Positions 52,372 to 61,318 of a stretch of DNA of 64,000 nucleotides are shown one piece after another (the stretch's first letter is position 1; every line of letters starts with the position of its first letter). The stretch is from Bacteroidaceae bacterium (GTDB taxonomy: Bacteria; Bacteroidota; Bacteroidia; Bacteroidales; Bacteroidaceae), in contig JAFUAH010000001.1 in NCBI GenBank assembly GCA_017464345.1, positions 1 to 64,000 of the forward strand, in the 5' to 3' direction. Position numbers and translations under genes: made by a program. The notes beneath the pieces were generated by a model, which saw only the letters and a list, made by a program, of their open reading frames with translations, was not told the DNA's origin and searched no databases.

Positions 52372-54621
52372 ATGTCAAAAGGAAAAAACAAAACGACCAA
52401 GCGCATCACCAAGCGGCAGTTGGCGGAGCGCGTGATGGGACTCTTCGAGGGGCATCCCAAGGAGAACTTTGAACTGAAGGCGATATTCCGCCTGCTCAAC
52501 CTCGACACACACCCGGCCAAGATGCTCTGCATGGACGTTTTGGAAGCCTTGCTACAGGACGACATCATTGCCGAGAAACCACGCTACACCTACCGGCTGA
52601 AGCAGCAGAGCCAGACGCTGGAGGGCACGTTCTGCCGCAAAGCTAATGGCAAGAACACCTTCACGCCCGACGGCGGGGGCCGGCCCATACTGGTGGCCGA
52701 GCGAAACTCGTTACATGCCATGGATGGGGACCGCGTGCAGGTGACCATGATGGCACGGCGCAAGAACCACGTCCGCGAGGGCATGGTGACGGAAATACTG
52801 AAACGGGCCGACCGGAAGTACGTGGGCCGGCTGGAAGCGCACCGCGACCTGGCCTTCCTCATCACCGAAGACCGCACGCTGGCCAACGACATCATCATCC
52901 CGCGCCAGCACTTGCATGGAGCCCGGAACGGCGACAAGGTGGTGGTGCGCATAGCGGAATGGCCAGTCCATGCCAAGAACCCCATAGGCCGCGTTGTGGA
53001 TGTGCTGGGGGAGGCTGGCGACAACACAACCGAGATGCATGCCATACTGGCTGAGTACGGCCTGCCCTACCGCTATCCGCAGCAAGTGGAGGAGGCAGCC
53101 AACCGCATCCCTGCGGAGATACCCGAGGAGGAAATCCGCCGGCGCGAGGACATGCGCCAGGTGATGACCTTCACCATCGACCCACGCGACGCCAAGGACT
53201 TCGACGATGCCATCAGTATCCGAAAGGTGGGGGTGAGCATGTGGGAGGTGGGGGTACACATCGCTGACGTCTCGCACTACGTCCAGGAGGGCAGCATCAT
53301 CGACCGCGAGGCCCAGCGACGCGGCACCAGCATCTACTTGGTGGACCGCACCGTGCCCATGCTGCCCGAGCGCCTATGCAACAACATCTGCTCCCTGCGC
53401 CCCGACGAGGACAAGCTGACCTACAGCGTCATCTTCCTCATGAACGAGCGGGCCGAGGTGAAAGACTGGCACCTGGCCAAGACCGTCACCCGCTCCAACC
53501 GACGCTTCATCTACGAGGAGGTGCAGCAGGTACTGGAGGCACACGGCGAGGCCAGTCCCGAGGACTATCAGAACCCAGGCGACCACATGGCCCCCGAGTG
53601 CCCCGACTACGAGCCCGCCGAGCACTTCGCCGACGAACTCATCACGCTCAACCGCATGGCCCGCCAACTGCGCCAGCGGCGCTTTCAGGAGGGGGCCGTC
53701 GATTTCGACCGGCAGGAGACGCGCTTTGAGATAGACCCGCAGGGCCGTCCGCTGAATGTCTATTTCAAGGTAGCTAAGGATGCCAACAAACTGGTGGAGG
53801 AATTCATGCTGCTGGCCAACCGCACCGTGGCCGAGAGCATCGGCAAGCAGGGCAAGAGCTCACGCCAGACGGTGAACGGGAAGCCTGTAAGTGGCAAGTC
53901 GCCGAAGGTCTTCGTCTATCGCATCCACGAGCAGCCTGACGAAAATAAGTTGATGAACCTCTCGGAGTTCGTCCTGAAGTTCGGCCTCAAGCTGAAGCCC
54001 ACAGGCTCGAACAAGACCGTCAGCCAGAACATCAACCGTATGCTCCACGACGTAAAGGGCCGACGCGAGCAGAACCTCGTGGAGATGGTGACCCTGAAGG
54101 CTATGATGAAGGCCAAGTACAGCACCCAGAACATCGGTCACTACGGACTGGCCTTCGACTACTACACCCACTTCACCAGTCCCATTCGCCGCTATCCCGA
54201 CCTGATGGTCCACCGCCTGCTCTTCCGCTATGCCGAAGGTGGGCGCAGCGTCATGAAGGGCAAGTATGAGGAGCTGTGCGAGCACGCCAGCCAGATGGAG
54301 CAGACCGCCGTGCAGGCTGAGCGGGCCAGCATCAAGTACAAAGAGGTGGAGTTCATGCAGGAGCGCATCGGCCAGGAGTTCCAGGGCACCATATCCGGAG
54401 TGACGGAGTACGGTCTGTTTGTAGAAATCGACGAGAACAAGTGCGAGGGCCTGGTGCCCCTGCGCGACCTGGACGACGACTACTACGAACTGGACGAGAA
54501 GAACTACTGCCTCTGGGGGCGCCGCCACCACCGCCGCTACTCGCTGGGCGACCAGGTGCGCATCCGGATAGCCTCAGCCAACCTAGAGCGCAAGCAGCTC
54601 AATTTCACGTTAGTGAAATAA
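52372..54621 (+). CDS. rnr: Ribonuclease R
   Basis: 749 residues, 3'-5' exoribonuclease able to degrade structured RNA. In order: N-terminal winged helix (residues 10-70), cold-shock domains, RNB domain with DPRDAKDFDDAIS near residue 270 carrying the metal-binding aspartates, HFTSPIRRYPDLMVHR near 600, and a C-terminal S1 domain (GTISGVTEYGLFVEI). Length is family-typical; the basic N-terminus begins KGKNKTTKR. Its end is 9 bp from the convergent ABC gene. Confidence 0.96.
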   Translation: MSKGKNKTTKRITKRQLAERVMGLFEGHPKENFELKAIFRLLNLDTHPAKMLCMDVLEALLQDDIIAEKPRYTYRLKQQSQTLEGTFCRKANGKNTFTPDGGGRPILVAERNSLHAMDGDRVQVTMMARRKNHVREGMVTEILKRADRKYVGRLEAHRDLAFLITEDRTLANDIIIPRQHLHGARNGDKVVVRIAEWPVHAKNPIGRVVDVLGEAGDNTTEMHAILAEYGLPYRYPQQVEEAANRIPAEIPEEEIRRREDMRQVMTFTIDPRDAKDFDDAISIRKVGVSMWEVGVHIADVSHYVQEGSIIDREAQRRGTSIYLVDRTVPMLPERLCNNICSLRPDEDKLTYSVIFLMNERAEVKDWHLAKTVTRSNRRFIYEEVQQVLEAHGEASPEDYQNPGDHMAPECPDYEPAEHFADELITLNRMARQLRQRRFQEGAVDFDRQETRFEIDPQGRPLNVYFKVAKDANKLVEEFMLLANRTVAESIGKQGKSSRQTVNGKPVSGKSPKVFVYRIHEQPDENKLMNLSEFVLKFGLKLKPTGSNKTVSQNINRMLHDVKGRREQNLVEMVTLKAMMKAKYSTQNIGHYGLAFDYYTHFTSPIRRYPDLMVHRLLFRYAEGGRSVMKGKYEELCEHASQMEQTAVQAERASIKYKEVEFMQERIGQEFQGTISGVTEYGLFVEIDENKCEGLVPLRDLDDDYYELDEKNYCLWGRRHHRRYSLGDQVRIRIASANLERKQLNFTLVK

Positions 54622-54682
54622 AAAGCCCCATTACAAATTGATGCGGAAGCGCAGTTCTTCCGCATCAAATGTAACATGGGGA
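54616..54682 (-). terminator. Terminator hairpin between rnr and the ABC ATPase gene
   Basis: A long imperfect stem pairs GCCCCATTACA...TTGATGCGGAAG (54625-54649) with CTTCCGCATCAA...GTAACATGGGG (54657-54681). On the minus strand it is followed by GGGGCTTTTTATTTC. The stem includes the last codons of the ABC gene. Confidence 0.78.
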
Positions 54683-55449
54683 CTAGGAAAGAAGCGGGGC
54701 AGGATTCCGTCTGTGGCCAACTGACGCGGTGTGCCCATGGCAAAGAGAGGATGCTCATCGGTCCCGGCTATGCCATTTTCTGGCTGGCCAGAATCCCCAG
54801 AGGCAGTTCGGCGCATCAGCCACAAACGATCGGCCGTCTGCAGGGCCAAATCCAAATCGTGAGTAGAGAGGAATATGCTCTTGTCCATCTCGTGGGCCAA
54901 ACGACTTAATAGCAACATCACCTCCACTTTACTGGGAAAGTCAAGGAAGGCCGTAGGTTCGTCCAGAAGGATGACAGGGGTACCTTGTGCCAATGCCTTA
55001 GCAATCATCACCTTCTGTCGTTCACCATCGCTCAGCATAGCCATGGGGCGATTCGCAAATGCTGTGATGCCCACCTGATACATGGCCTCATCCACCAGCC
55101 GATGGTCTGCAGAGGTCAGTCGCCCCCAAAAGTTGGTATACGGGCTGCGTCCCATGGCCACCATGTCACGTACGGTCAACCCCGGTGTGCGGATGCGGTC
55201 GGTCAGGACAATACCGATGAGGGTACTCAGTTCACGGGGAGGTATCTCAGATAAGAGGCGGTCGCCAAGGTATACTTGTCCGGAGATAGAGGGTTGAAAG
55301 GCAGCCAACGTACGTAAGAGTGTGCTCTTTCCAGCCCCGTTGGCCCCTAAAAGACAGCATAGTTCTCCTCCTTGCAAGGTTGCGGATACCGGGCCAGCCA
55401 CTTTATGGCCCGGATATCCGATGACGAGTTCTTTCAGTATATAGTTCAT
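54631..55449 (-). CDS. FecE/BtuD-type ABC transporter ATPase, orphan
   Basis: 272 residues. Walker A GANGAGKST near residue 34, signature LSDGERQK (slightly off the usual LSGGQ), Walker B VILLDEPTAFLD, and switch His in STHDLDL. Closest in type to ATPases of iron-siderophore, haem or cobalamin importers. No permease or binding protein is encoded next to it. It follows the GH20 gene by 33 bp. Confidence 0.88.
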   Translation of the reverse strand: MNYILKELVIGYPGHKVAGPVSATLQGGELCCLLGANGAGKSTLLRTLAAFQPSISGQVYLGDRLLSEIPPRELSTLIGIVLTDRIRTPGLTVRDMVAMGRSPYTNFWGRLTSADHRLVDEAMYQVGITAFANRPMAMLSDGERQKVMIAKALAQGTPVILLDEPTAFLDFPSKVEVMLLLSRLAHEMDKSIFLSTHDLDLALQTADRLWLMRRTASGDSGQPENGIAGTDEHPLFAMGTPRQLATDGILPRFFPSPHVTFDAEELRFRINL

Positions 55450-55482
55450 TATTCAATGATATGCAAAGAGACATGGGGAAGC

Positions 55483-57156
55483 CTACTCCGTCTTGTGACA
55501 GTACTTATAGCCCAAACGATCATAAAGTTGCTCCATACGCCCAAGACGCTGTTTGAAGGTCTCATAGTTTTTCTGTTCCTTGGGTAGCCACTGCACTTCG
55601 CTGATGGCATCCAGACGGGGCAGGAGCATGTACATGGCATGTTCGGGGAAGCCGACGTACTCCGTCCATAAGTTCACCTGTGGGCCAAGGATGTACTGAG
55701 CCTCCTCCTCGGTCAGTTCTGAAGGAACGGGCTCCAGGCTATAAACCTTGCTAACGGGCACGTAGCCACCTATGCCGTGGGGCTGCGCCCAGTCATCCTT
55801 CAGCTGGTAGTAGTCGATGTAGCAATAGTCCGTGGGGGTCATAATGACGCGATGGTGCTGACGGGCTGCTTCAATACCGCCCTTCATGCCACGCCACGAC
55901 ATGACGATGCCGTTTTCACTCAGACCGCCTTCCAAGGTCTCGTCCCACCCGATGAGGGTGCGTCCCTTAGCCGTCAAGTGTTTGTCCATCTCCTTGTTGA
56001 TGTAGGTCTGCAATTCAGCCTCGTTTTTCAGTCCCAGTTCCTTCATCTTGGCCTGGCATTTAGGGCAATGTTTCCAGCGAACGCGTGGACTTTCGTCACC
56101 GCCGATATGTATCAGTTTGGAAGGGAACACCTCACAAAGTTCGTCATAGACTCTTTTCAAGAAGTCCAGCGTCTTGGGGTTACCAGCACAGAGCACGTCC
56201 TCTGATACCCCCCAAGTGGGCCATACCTCATAGGGACCGCCTGTACAGCCCAGTTCTGGATAGACATGCAATGCGCCCAGCATGTGACCGGGTAAGTCAA
56301 TTTCAGGAATGACATTGATATAGCGTTTGGCTGCATATGCCACAATCTCGCGACAGTCCTCCTGTGTGTAATATCCTCCATAGGGCTGGCCGTCGTAGAT
56401 GCCAGCATTGCGCCCCAGAACCGTCTGCTTGCGCACGCTGCCCTTCTGCGCCAGTTTGGGCATCGACTTCACCTCGAAGCGCCATCCCTGGTCTTCGGTC
56501 AAGTGCCAGTGGAACTGGTTGCAGCCATGCAGCGCCATGATGTCGATGAAGGTCTTTATGAAGTCTACAGGGAAAAAGTGACGGGCTGTGTCGAAATGCA
56601 CGCCACGATAGGAGAAACGGGGCTCATCCTGAATCGTAACATAGGGTAGTTCTATCTGAGCACCTCCCTGCGTGCCAATAGCCTTGCGTAGGGTCTGGAT
56701 ACCACGGAATACACCTTCCTCGGTTACACCTATGATGGTAACACCATTCTGATCCACCGTCAGCTGGTAGGCATCGGGATTGTCGGAGAGGGAGGACTGC
56801 CTTTTTTGGGCAGCAGACTTGCCCTTCTTAGCGACATTGCCCTTGGCTGGAGCCAGACACAGCGTGATGGCGGCACCAACAGGAGCCCCTTTTTTGGCAG
56901 AGCGTTTCACATCGGCCTGTGGCACCACCGTAAACTGAGCATCAGCCTGTAAGTATTCCGATAGCAGCAGGGCATTCGAAGCCATCTTTTCATTGCCCGA
57001 AACCCATGTGACCACAGCCTGTTGTGACAGCACGTACACTTCGCCATTCGGATTAAGTTGCACACTACGTGGCTGGGGAATCACGTCGTAACTCACTTGT
57101 GCCCATGAGCCCATGACCATCAGGGCTACGCAAATAAAGGTAAATAGTTTTTTCAT
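55483..57156 (-). CDS. Secreted beta-N-acetylhexosaminidase (GH20)
   Basis: 557 residues from MKKLFTFICVAL, with signal peptide ending MGSWAQ. The N-terminal GH20b domain carries a short Lys/Ala-rich insert (APAKGNVAKKGKSAAQKRQ). The TIM-barrel follows with YRGVHFDTARHFFP, FHWHLTEDQGWR and the catalytic Asp-Glu pair in HIGGDESPRV. It removes terminal GlcNAc or GalNAc from host or bacterial glycans by substrate-assisted catalysis. Promoter at 57186-57193. Confidence 0.94.
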   Translation of the reverse strand: MKKLFTFICVALMVMGSWAQVSYDVIPQPRSVQLNPNGEVYVLSQQAVVTWVSGNEKMASNALLLSEYLQADAQFTVVPQADVKRSAKKGAPVGAAITLCLAPAKGNVAKKGKSAAQKRQSSLSDNPDAYQLTVDQNGVTIIGVTEEGVFRGIQTLRKAIGTQGGAQIELPYVTIQDEPRFSYRGVHFDTARHFFPVDFIKTFIDIMALHGCNQFHWHLTEDQGWRFEVKSMPKLAQKGSVRKQTVLGRNAGIYDGQPYGGYYTQEDCREIVAYAAKRYINVIPEIDLPGHMLGALHVYPELGCTGGPYEVWPTWGVSEDVLCAGNPKTLDFLKRVYDELCEVFPSKLIHIGGDESPRVRWKHCPKCQAKMKELGLKNEAELQTYINKEMDKHLTAKGRTLIGWDETLEGGLSENGIVMSWRGMKGGIEAARQHHRVIMTPTDYCYIDYYQLKDDWAQPHGIGGYVPVSKVYSLEPVPSELTEEEAQYILGPQVNLWTEYVGFPEHAMYMLLPRLDAISEVQWLPKEQKNYETFKQRLGRMEQLYDRLGYKYCHKTE

Positions 57157-57185
57157 TGTTATTAGATTTATTGGGTTATTCAATG

Positions 57186-57193
57186 CAAAGATA
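57186..57193 (-). promoter_or_regulatory. GH20 gene -7 promoter element
   Basis: TATCTTTG on the minus strand, 29 bp before the start. Confidence 0.6.
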
Positions 57194-57246
57194 CGTTTTT
57201 TATTCTCAATCGTCCAATTTTTTCACTTCCCTTTTATAGCCTTTCT

Positions 57247-57927
57247 TCATCGGGCCACCCAAATGCTAGTTTCGTAAAGCACGTAGATAGGAATCGAGAC
57301 GAGCAAGAGCGTGAAAGCATCGCTTGTGGGGGTAATGATGGCCGCTACTACAACGATGGTCAGCAAGGCCGGACGGCGATAACGGCGCATGGCATCGGCT
57401 GTAATCAAACCAAAACGAGAGAGTAGCCATGTGACGACAGGCAGTTCGGATACGATGCCGAGCATCAGCGAGAGCATCAGCAAGGTATCAATGTAACTCT
57501 CCAGTGAAATCATGTTTTGCACCTCGCCATTGACTTGATAGTTGCCCAGAAAGTCGATGGTGAAAGGGAAGATGACAAAATAGGAAAACAGTACGCCCAG
57601 AGCGAACATGACATAGCCCCAGGACACTAGGCGAACAGCCAAACGGCGTTCTTGCCGGTAGAGTCCTGGGGCTATGAAATGAAACATTTGGTAGAGGATG
57701 TAGGGCATGGCACCTATCAGTCCCACATAGAAGGAGACCATCATGTGGATGACAAACTGGCCTGTCACGGTCGTATTGATGAGTTTGATGGCATCGCCCT
57801 TGGGCTTAAGAACCACATAGAAGACCTCTTCCCTAAACAAGAAGGCCACAACCATAAGGACTAGCGTGACCATCAGACAACGGATAATCACGCCACGCAG
57901 TTCGTCAAGATGGTCCCAGAAGGTCAT
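57247..57927 (-). CDS. tatC: Sec-independent protein translocase TatC
   Basis: 226 residues with six membrane helices. N-terminal FWDHLDELRGVIIR (the substrate signal-binding region) and the conserved periplasmic segment FHFIAPGLYRQERR are typical. It recognises twin-arginine signals and, with TatA, moves folded proteins across the inner membrane. Overlaps tatA by four bases (ATGA). The two upstream genes of the same run encode proteins with twin-arginine motifs. Confidence 0.96.
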   Translation of the reverse strand: MTFWDHLDELRGVIIRCLMVTLVLMVVAFLFREEVFYVVLKPKGDAIKLINTTVTGQFVIHMMVSFYVGLIGAMPYILYQMFHFIAPGLYRQERRLAVRLVSWGYVMFALGVLFSYFVIFPFTIDFLGNYQVNGEVQNMISLESYIDTLLMLSLMLGIVSELPVVTWLLSRFGLITADAMRRYRRPALLTIVVVAAIITPTSDAFTLLLVSIPIYVLYETSIWVAR

Positions 57928-58196
57928 AAAGACCCATCCTTACCCTCCCCTGAAGAGAGGGAATCCGAACCTTCGCCTGCGGAAGAGGAGGCCTTGGCTG
58001 TCGGCTGCTTCTCCTCCCCCTCTACGGGGGAGGCAGGGAGAGGGCTGTTCATACCATCCTTGAAGGCCTTCACGCCCTGGCCGAGGCCACGCATCATTTC
58101 GGGAACCTTCTTGCCACCGTAGAAGAGCAAGACGATGAGCAGGATGACGAGAATCTCCTGTAGGCCTATGCCACCGAGGAATAATAGGTGATTCAT
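57924..58196 (-). CDS. tatA: Sec-independent protein translocase TatA
   Basis: 90 residues. One helix (residues 10-26, LQEILVILLIVLLFYGG), the FYGGKKVPE hinge and an amphipathic helix MMRGLGQGVKAFKDG, as in TatA/E. The tail from about residue 50 (SPLPASPVEGEE, then SLSSGEGKDGSL) is encoded by G/C-rich inverted repeats and is probably dispensable. No tatB-like gene is present, so this is a two-component TatAC system. Confidence 0.93.
   Translation of the reverse strand: MNHLLFLGGIGLQEILVILLIVLLFYGGKKVPEMMRGLGQGVKAFKDGMNSPLPASPVEGEEKQPTAKASSSAGEGSDSLSSGEGKDGSL
57942..58044. repeat. Inverted C/G-rich repeats in the tatA tail
   Basis: ACCCTCCCCTGAAGAGAGGG (57942-57961) and CCCCCTCTACGGGGGAGG with AGGGAGAGGG (58016-58044) form opposing arms, in frame within tatA. 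Confidence 0.62.
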
Positions 58197-58207
58197 ATAC
58201 TAATTTT

Positions 58208-58231
58208 GATTAAGAATTAATAATTAAGAGA
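58208..58231. repeat. 7-bp repeat between the aldo/keto reductase gene and tatA
   Basis: Units GATTAAG, AATTAAT, AATTAAG in the 48-bp gap. Confidence 0.5.
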
Positions 58232-58244
58232 GAAGAAGAATCGT

Positions 58245-59648
58245 TCACAGTTTGTTCTGTTTGAGTTTCTCGACAAAGGAGTCGATGCGTTGCAGCTCTC
58301 GCGGAATGTTGATGCGCTGCGGACAGTGCTCCACGCAACGACCGCAACCGATGCAGTGGTTGGCCTGGCGCAGACGGGGCACTGAACGGTCGTAGCCGAT
58401 GAGGAAGGCACGACGAGCCTGCCAATAGTTCTCGGCCTGCATACTCTCTGGCACGTTGCCGAGGTTCACACACTTGTTGTAGTGGAGCAGGATGGCCGGG
58501 ATGTCTAGCCCATAGGGACACGGCATACAGTACTTGCAGTCGTTGCAGGGGATGGTGGGGTACGAGACGTAGAGATTGGCCACGTCGGTCTCCAACCATT
58601 CCTGCTCCTCGTCGGTCAGGGGCTGCAAGGGGCTGAAGGTGCGCAGGTTGTCCTCCAAATGCTCCATATAGGTCATGCCCGACAGGACAGTCATCACCCC
58701 AGGCTTCGAACCAGCATAGCGGAAGGCCCACGAGGCCACGCTGTCCTCGGGTCGTTTCTGCTTCAGGGTGGCCACGATGTGGTTCGGCATATTCACCAGT
58801 CGCCCACCCAGGAGGGGCTCCATGATGACGGCAGGTATGCCACGCTTCTCCAGTTCGCCATATAGGTATTCGGCATCAGTGTTACGGGCATTGGTCTCGT
58901 CGGCCAGGTGCCAATCGACGTAGTTCAACTGTATCTGCACGAAGTCCCATTGGTAGTCGTCCTGTCGGGAAAGCAGATAGTCGAAGACTTCCACGTCGCC
59001 GTGGTACGAGAAACCGAGATTGCGGATGCGTCCGGCCTTGCGCTGTTGCAACAGGTAGTCGAGCAGGCCGTTGTCGATGTAGCGCCCGTTGTAGGCCTCC
59101 ATGCCCCCCATGCCTATGCCGTGCAGGAGGAGGTAGTCAATGTAGTCGGTCTGGAGGTACCGCAGGGAGTTCTCGAACATCTTCACACCCTCCCGGTATG
59201 ACCACTGCTCGGGCGAGAAGTTAGAGAGTTTCGTTGCAATATAGTATTTGTCACGTGGATAGCCGCTTGCCTTTAGGGCAATGCCCGTCGCTTCCTCGCT
59301 GTGTCCACGACAGTAGGCTGGGCTGGTGTCAAAATAGTTCACGCCGTGGTCGAGGGCAACCTTCACAAGGCGATTTACTTCCTCTTGGTCGATTTGTTCT
59401 TCCGCCGGGTTATCTGCATCGCGCGACGAGCCCCCAACCTTGTTGGGTAGGCGCATCATACCGTAGCCAAGCAATGACACACGGTCGCCCGTCGTGGGGT
59501 TGTCGCGGTAGGTCATCTGGTCTGTGGGAATCTCGCCAGTATGGTGTCCCAGAGGGTCTGTATCGCCCTCTTTCTTGAGTCCACAGCCAACCAAGGCAGC
59601 CGTGGCAGTTCCCGTGCTCAGTATCTTGATAAAGTCTCTTCTTTCCAT
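58245..59648 (-). CDS. Tat-exported aldo/keto reductase with ferredoxin domain
   Basis: 467 residues. The N-terminus ERRDFIKIL is a twin-arginine signal, and LVGCG after the hydrophobic core is a lipobox, so a Tat-dependent lipoprotein is predicted. Residues 50-370: aldo/keto reductase barrel with the active Tyr in TSPAYCRGHSE, Lys in ATKLSNF and LLHGIG. The C-terminal helical domain has CNDCKYCMPCPYGLDIP and CIGCGRCVEHCPQ, each able to hold a 4Fe-4S cluster. Same strand and 48 bp upstream of tatA. Confidence 0.9.
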   Translation of the reverse strand: MERRDFIKILSTGTATAALVGCGLKKEGDTDPLGHHTGEIPTDQMTYRDNPTTGDRVSLLGYGMMRLPNKVGGSSRDADNPAEEQIDQEEVNRLVKVALDHGVNYFDTSPAYCRGHSEEATGIALKASGYPRDKYYIATKLSNFSPEQWSYREGVKMFENSLRYLQTDYIDYLLLHGIGMGGMEAYNGRYIDNGLLDYLLQQRKAGRIRNLGFSYHGDVEVFDYLLSRQDDYQWDFVQIQLNYVDWHLADETNARNTDAEYLYGELEKRGIPAVIMEPLLGGRLVNMPNHIVATLKQKRPEDSVASWAFRYAGSKPGVMTVLSGMTYMEHLEDNLRTFSPLQPLTDEEQEWLETDVANLYVSYPTIPCNDCKYCMPCPYGLDIPAILLHYNKCVNLGNVPESMQAENYWQARRAFLIGYDRSVPRLRQANHCIGCGRCVEHCPQRINIPRELQRIDSFVEKLKQNKL

Positions 59649-59700
59649 AATTAATTGCTTATGCTATTCCACGGACATACACAGGGTACGCCCCTACAAT

Positions 59701-61281
59701 TTATATCTCCCTATGGATTTCGTAACCTTCGACATAAATGGCACTGACGGGGCGGGCCGGGCACAGATTTTCGCAAGCGCCGCAACCGATGCAGACAGCC
59801 TCGTTCACGGCAGGTATCATGGTCAATTCCTCGGCAGCCTCGTCAAGAGGCACCATCTCGATGGCCCCAACCGGACAGTGACGGGCACAGTTGCCACAAT
59901 CGACACCGCCGGTCACGGGCAGGCAGTTATCCTTTATCCATACGGCATGGCCTATCTGGTGGGCCGTCTTCTCCTCACGGGTGATGGGGCGGATAGCTCC
60001 CGTCGGACATAGTTGCGAACAGCGTGTGCACTCGGGACGGCAATAGCCACGCTCGTACTCCATCATGGGCTGCATCATGTGCTCTAAGTTACTACTGGGA
60101 CGCAGCACCTGATTGGGGCACTCGGCAATGCAGAGCTGACAGGCGGTGCAGTGCTGGGCAAAATGCTTGGCTGAGAGCGAGCCCGGCGGTGTCAGGGGAG
60201 TCTTGCGCTCGGGCAGTGTCTTGTTCTCGATGGCCGCCAGTCCACCATCTACGGTCTTTGCCGCCGCATCGAGGGTAACAGCCGTGGTCACAAGGCCCAG
60301 ACCCTTCACGAAGTTGCGACGCGACGGGTCGGCAAGAGATTCTTTAGATTCGCCAGAAATGTCAGAAGTGCCAGCAGGGCTAGAATGGCGAGCTGTACTA
60401 GCAGAACTAGAATGGCCAGCAGAACTCCCCCCCCCCTTCCAACGGTTACCGAACTGCATGGCCTTCTGTGGGCAGATGTCCATACAGTCACCGCACATCA
60501 CGCAACGGGTCATATCGACGTGATGATTGGCAACATCAATGCAACTGGCCTTGCAATTGCGCTGGCAGAGTTTACAGCCGTTGCACTTATCGGTTTCGAA
60601 AACGGGGCCATGCATCGAGAAATGACTGAGATAGCCCAGTATGGTGCCCACGGGACAAATGGTATTGCAATACGTACGCCCTCCACGCCACGCCAGTACG
60701 GCAATAACCAGCAATGTTCCCACGGCCACGAGCAAAGTGGAAAGGCTGCGCATCCACACATCCACTGTATAAAAGGCATACGAGTCGTAATGCTCGGCCA
60801 GGGCTGCCAATCCGTTGTTGGCCCAGAGCCACAGGGGCTGCATCAGATTGGCTGCTATGCGCCCGTATGCACTATAGGGGGCTATGAGGATGGCCAAACT
60901 GTTCAGGCCAGCAACCATCAGGATGAGGAATAGGAGCAACACCAAAGCCCTCAACACACGTTTCGTCGGCGAATAGCTGTACTTGTTGGCCAACTTGGCC
61001 CGTTTGTTCTTACGGAACAACTTACGTTTGCTCACCCAAGCAATAATGTCCTGCATCACACCCAAGGGACAGACCACGGAACAATAGATACGCCCCAGCA
61101 AGAGGGTGAGAAGCACTAGACCTACCACGACAAGGATGTTTACCGCCAGCACGGCAGGCAAAAACTGGACTTTGGCCATCCAGCCGATATAGCGGTGTGC
61201 CGTCCCTGTGAAGTCGAGGAACAACAGCGTCACCCCCAACCCAAAAACGATGGCCAGCAGTATGCGGATTCTACGGAGCAT
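59701..61281 (-). CDS. NapH-like membrane polyferredoxin with internal twin-arginine segment
   Basis: 526 residues from MLRRIRILL; a start at 61344 would overlap the preceding gene. N-terminal half: about five membrane helices and a NapH/RdxA-type cytoplasmic cluster domain (CNGCKLCQRNC, CVMCGDCMDICPQ). Then a Gly/Ser-rich linker (9-bp repeats, G10 tract) and SRRNFVKGLGL, a twin-arginine motif with hydrophobic core, near residue 340. The C-terminal half has four more Cys-rich motifs (CTACQLCIAEC, CTRCSQLC, CGNCARHC, CIGCGACENLC). Electron transfer across the membrane, possibly to the aldo/keto reductase, is inferred. Confidence 0.85.
   Translation of the reverse strand: MLRRIRILLAIVFGLGVTLLFLDFTGTAHRYIGWMAKVQFLPAVLAVNILVVVGLVLLTLLLGRIYCSVVCPLGVMQDIIAWVSKRKLFRKNKRAKLANKYSYSPTKRVLRALVLLLFLILMVAGLNSLAILIAPYSAYGRIAANLMQPLWLWANNGLAALAEHYDSYAFYTVDVWMRSLSTLLVAVGTLLVIAVLAWRGGRTYCNTICPVGTILGYLSHFSMHGPVFETDKCNGCKLCQRNCKASCIDVANHHVDMTRCVMCGDCMDICPQKAMQFGNRWKGGGSSAGHSSSASTARHSSPAGTSDISGESKESLADPSRRNFVKGLGLVTTAVTLDAAAKTVDGGLAAIENKTLPERKTPLTPPGSLSAKHFAQHCTACQLCIAECPNQVLRPSSNLEHMMQPMMEYERGYCRPECTRCSQLCPTGAIRPITREEKTAHQIGHAVWIKDNCLPVTGGVDCGNCARHCPVGAIEMVPLDEAAEELTMIPAVNEAVCIGCGACENLCPARPVSAIYVEGYEIHREI
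60338..60436 (-). repeat. 9-bp tandem repeat plus ten-base G tract in the polyferredoxin linker
   Basis: On the coding strand ten G residues (60427-60436) are followed by 9-bp units ending in TCT or GCT (AGTTCTGCT, GGCCATTCT, GGCACTTCT, GACATTTCT, GGCGAATCT). They are translated as a Ser/Ala/Gly-rich linker just before the twin-arginine motif. Confidence 0.72.
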
Positions 61282-61318
61282 AAAGTTTTTTCTATTTGAC
61301 AATTTAATAAATAACTCC

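Noticed and set aside
54631..55449. A complete iron or cobalamin import system
   Set aside because: Only the ATPase is encoded. No permease, binding protein or TonB receptor lies next to it.
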